Part shown: positions 61,797 to 64,000 of the stretch, piece after piece | How the letters are laid out: every line of letters starts with the position of its first letter | Numbering within the stretch: position 1 is the first letter of the stretch | Assembly: GCF_037975245.1 (NCBI RefSeq) | Contig: NC_092573.1 | Coordinates: 17,864,265-17,928,264, forward strand | DNA from: Apostichopus japonicus | Taxonomy: Eukaryota > Echinodermata > Holothuroidea > Aspidochirotida > Stichopodidae | Length of the DNA stretch: 64,000 bases | Direction of reading: 5' to 3' | The notes under the pieces: generated by a model | What the model saw: the letters and a program-made list of their open reading frames with translations, nothing else | What the model was told of the DNA's origin: nothing | The model's database searches: none | Program-made: the position numbers and the translations under genes

Positions 61797-61878
61797 CAGG
61801 AGGTCCTTTCCCAATGCAAGGAGGGGACCTTTCCCTGTAGGAGGGGACCTTTCCCTGTGGGAGGGGACCTTTCCCTGC
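61797..61878 (+). repeat. 23-bp tandem repeat, 3-4 copies
   Basis: GGAGGGGACCTTTCCCTGTA and close variants follow one another; the first copy is degenerate. Each copy has a small inverted repeat, GGGGACCTTTCCC. Confidence 0.88.
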
Positions 61879-61975
61879 ACCTATAAGGATCCTGCACTGC
61901 TTCTGCATTCCAGATCTGGCAGAAAGCAACTCCAAATGGGTTGTAAAGTTGCTTCAAAGAAAAAGACTGAAAAGA

Positions 61976-62915
61976 TGGATGGTTAAATGAATGAATGAGC
62001 AGATGGTTGAATGAATGTAAGAATGATTGAATGTATGCATGAATGAACGAAAGGATGGACAGATCGACGGTTAGGTGGAGGAATGAATTATTAATTGAGG
62101 CACTGACTGATTCTGATTGAATGTATGCATGAATGAATGAATGGATGGATGGGTGGATAAATGAATTACTAATTAAGGCACTGACTGACTCTGACTGACT
62201 GATTTACTGATCGAATGTATATGCATGACTGAATGTATCTATGCATGGATGGAAGGATACAGGGGAAGGAATCAATTACTAATTAAGGCACTGACTGACT
62301 CTGACTGACGGATTTTACTGACAGAATGAATGCATGAATGAATGAACGTATGAACGTATGAATATATGAATGTATGAATATGAATGCACGAATGAATGCG
62401 TGAATGCATGAATGACTGAATGCATAAATGCATGAATGCTAGAATGCATGAATGCATGCATAATTGAATGATTGAATGATTGAATGATCGAATGATTGCA
62501 TGATTGAATGATTGAATGTTTGGATGATTGAATGATTAAACTTGTGCATGAATAAATGAATGGATAGATGGGCGGAAGAATGAATTACTAACTAAGGCGC
62601 TGATCGAATCTGACTGATTTACTGACCGAATGAATGAATGATTGTAAGAATAAGTGAATGTATGTATGAATGAAAGGATGGATGAATCGATCGACGGTTA
62701 GGTGGAGGAATCAATTACTAATTGACGCACTGACTGACTCTGATTTATTTACTGACCGAATGAATGAATGAATGAATGAATGAATGAATGAATGAATGAA
62801 TGTATGTATGAATGTATGAATGGATGGATGGGTGATGGAATGTAGTACAAGTTAAGGCACTAACTGACTCTGACTGACTGATTTACTGACCGAGTGAATG
62901 AATGAATGAATTAGT
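61976..62915. repeat. (GAAT/GATT)n compound satellite with longer super-unit
   Basis: Tetranucleotides GAAT, GATT and GTAT dominate. Superimposed is a longer unit with AATTACTAATTAAGGCACTG, ACTGACTCTGACTG and ATTTACTGACCGAATG, seen near 62085, 62162, 62270, 62578, 62708 and 62845. Spacing is irregular because the GAAT part varies. Confidence 0.92.
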
Positions 62916-63142
62916 TTAAAGGATTCTGTGTTGCTCTTGGTATCAGATGAAAACTGTGACATAGAAATGCGATTTAATCAATTATCAGTTTAAAAATAAC
63001 GCAAGGTCGTTACCATTATGTCCCCAACTCTGTCTGTGACATATGTCCCATCACGAAAATATGAATAGAGCCATCTTTACAAACATGAAGGAGGAACTTT
63101 TCCCCACCGACCGTTAATGTAAAATATTTATATTTAAATGTT

Positions 63143-63162
63143 GCATATATATATTGCATATA

Positions 63163-63242
<80 letters not shown>
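63143..63242. repeat. (TA)n microsatellite
   Basis: Nearly pure TA with a few C, G and TT interruptions. Confidence 0.95.
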
Positions 63243-63245
<3 letters not shown>

Positions 63246-64000
63246 TGTATGTTATCAATTTGATAGTTAACTATAATAGTAATAACGATAATCTATAGAA
63301 TGTTAACTTTCAACGATGAATATGTTAAGCCGAATTTCACAACTGTATACACTATTATATGGGACAAGAAAACATATTAAATGTGCGAAAATGTCCGATC
63401 CACTGAATTTTCAAATGTGTACAACCTTTGTCCTAATACTCGTTGAAAGGGTGAAGATTTGAACAGTGGCAGGAGAAGGGAAAGTAGAGGAAAGGAATTA
63501 AAAAATAAATAAAACCACGTAAGCTCATACGATGCTGTATTCCATTGAATAATTGACGAATACATAGAAGGATATGTTCTCCTTCTCTAGATCGATTAAA
63601 TCTTTCTCGTCAAGACTATAGGGTTTTATCTTCTATATTTTGCAATTTATCGTCCAGAATAGTCGTAGCTTGAACGTTTCTACATTTCTCTGAATCAGCA
63701 CAAGGTTAATAATACTTATGTCTGAAATTTCTCCGACTGGCGGCTTCTTTCTCCTTTTCCTTCCATATCTTGTTATTCACTATTACTCAATGCATAGCTG
63801 CTTAAGACCTCCAAATAAAATCCATTCGATTTATTTGCGACGGAACGATTCTCTACGAATTGAATTCTTTCACGCACCAATTGCAAAATCAAAACTCTTA
63901 AAACCATCTTCTGCTGACAGCACCTGTCTGGAACATAGTCAGCTCAACAATGCCTCAGCGTTATGGCGGGAAACATACCCACGTGGTGAATGATAAACTG
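63243..64000. other. AT-rich non-coding stretch, nothing recognised
   Basis: The 91-residue plus-strand ORF at 63718-63993 has no recognised motif or splice context and I do not call it a gene. Confidence 0.4.

Noticed and set aside
63718-63993. 91-residue plus-strand ORF near the window end
   Set aside because: No motif, no splice context, composition typical of random AT-rich sequence.

Overview
This is eukaryotic, AT-rich, repeat-dense DNA with long intergenic spaces and no sign of bacterial operons. The one cellular gene found has spliced exons. Around it lie Penelope-like retroelements, an L1/Tx1-type LINE, many non-autonomous terminal-inverted-repeat DNA transposons, minisatellites and long (TA)n tracts. 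This mix, the abundant 8-mer TAGGCCTA and the retroelement types suggest a marine invertebrate, perhaps an echinoderm or other deuterostome. That is inference; no single marker settles the taxon.

Layout. 0-3.5 kb: a 33-bp coding-compatible minisatellite and a 422-bp MITE with a perfect 8-bp target duplication. 3.5-25 kb: mostly unique AT-rich DNA with no recognisable gene, plus a 141-bp tandem repeat (12 kb), (TA)n (15.7-16.1 kb) and a 79-bp satellite (17.7-18.9 kb). 25-29 kb: short tandem arrays rich in palindromes, and a 28-bp perfect hairpin bounded by direct repeats. 31.4-35.4 kb: a cluster of related TIR transposons. One 2.2-kb copy itself carries a nested 391-bp MITE.

39.6-45.0 kb (minus strand): a four-exon dual-specificity phosphatase gene of the DUSP3/VHR family. 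Splice sites and catalytic residues are intact, but it has three lesions: a +1 and a +2 insertion that shift about ten codons and create a stop, and a CGA-to-TGA-type nonsense just after the active site. It is best read as an unprocessed pseudogene or null allele unless the lesions are sequencing errors.

46.5-50.8 kb: inverted repeats and MITE fragments. 51.5-61.4 kb is a retroelement cluster. It holds a Penelope-like element with an intact 933-residue reverse transcriptase/GIY-YIG protein and 102-bp direct terminal repeats (minus strand). Next is a 5'-truncated, frameshifted LINE with poly(A) and a 12-bp target duplication. Last is a second, decayed Penelope-like element, split in its catalytic domain by a 1.8-kb TIR transposon. 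The end of the window holds a (GAAT)n-type compound satellite and more (TA)n. The nesting gives a readable order of insertions. No tRNA, rRNA or CRISPR array was recognised.
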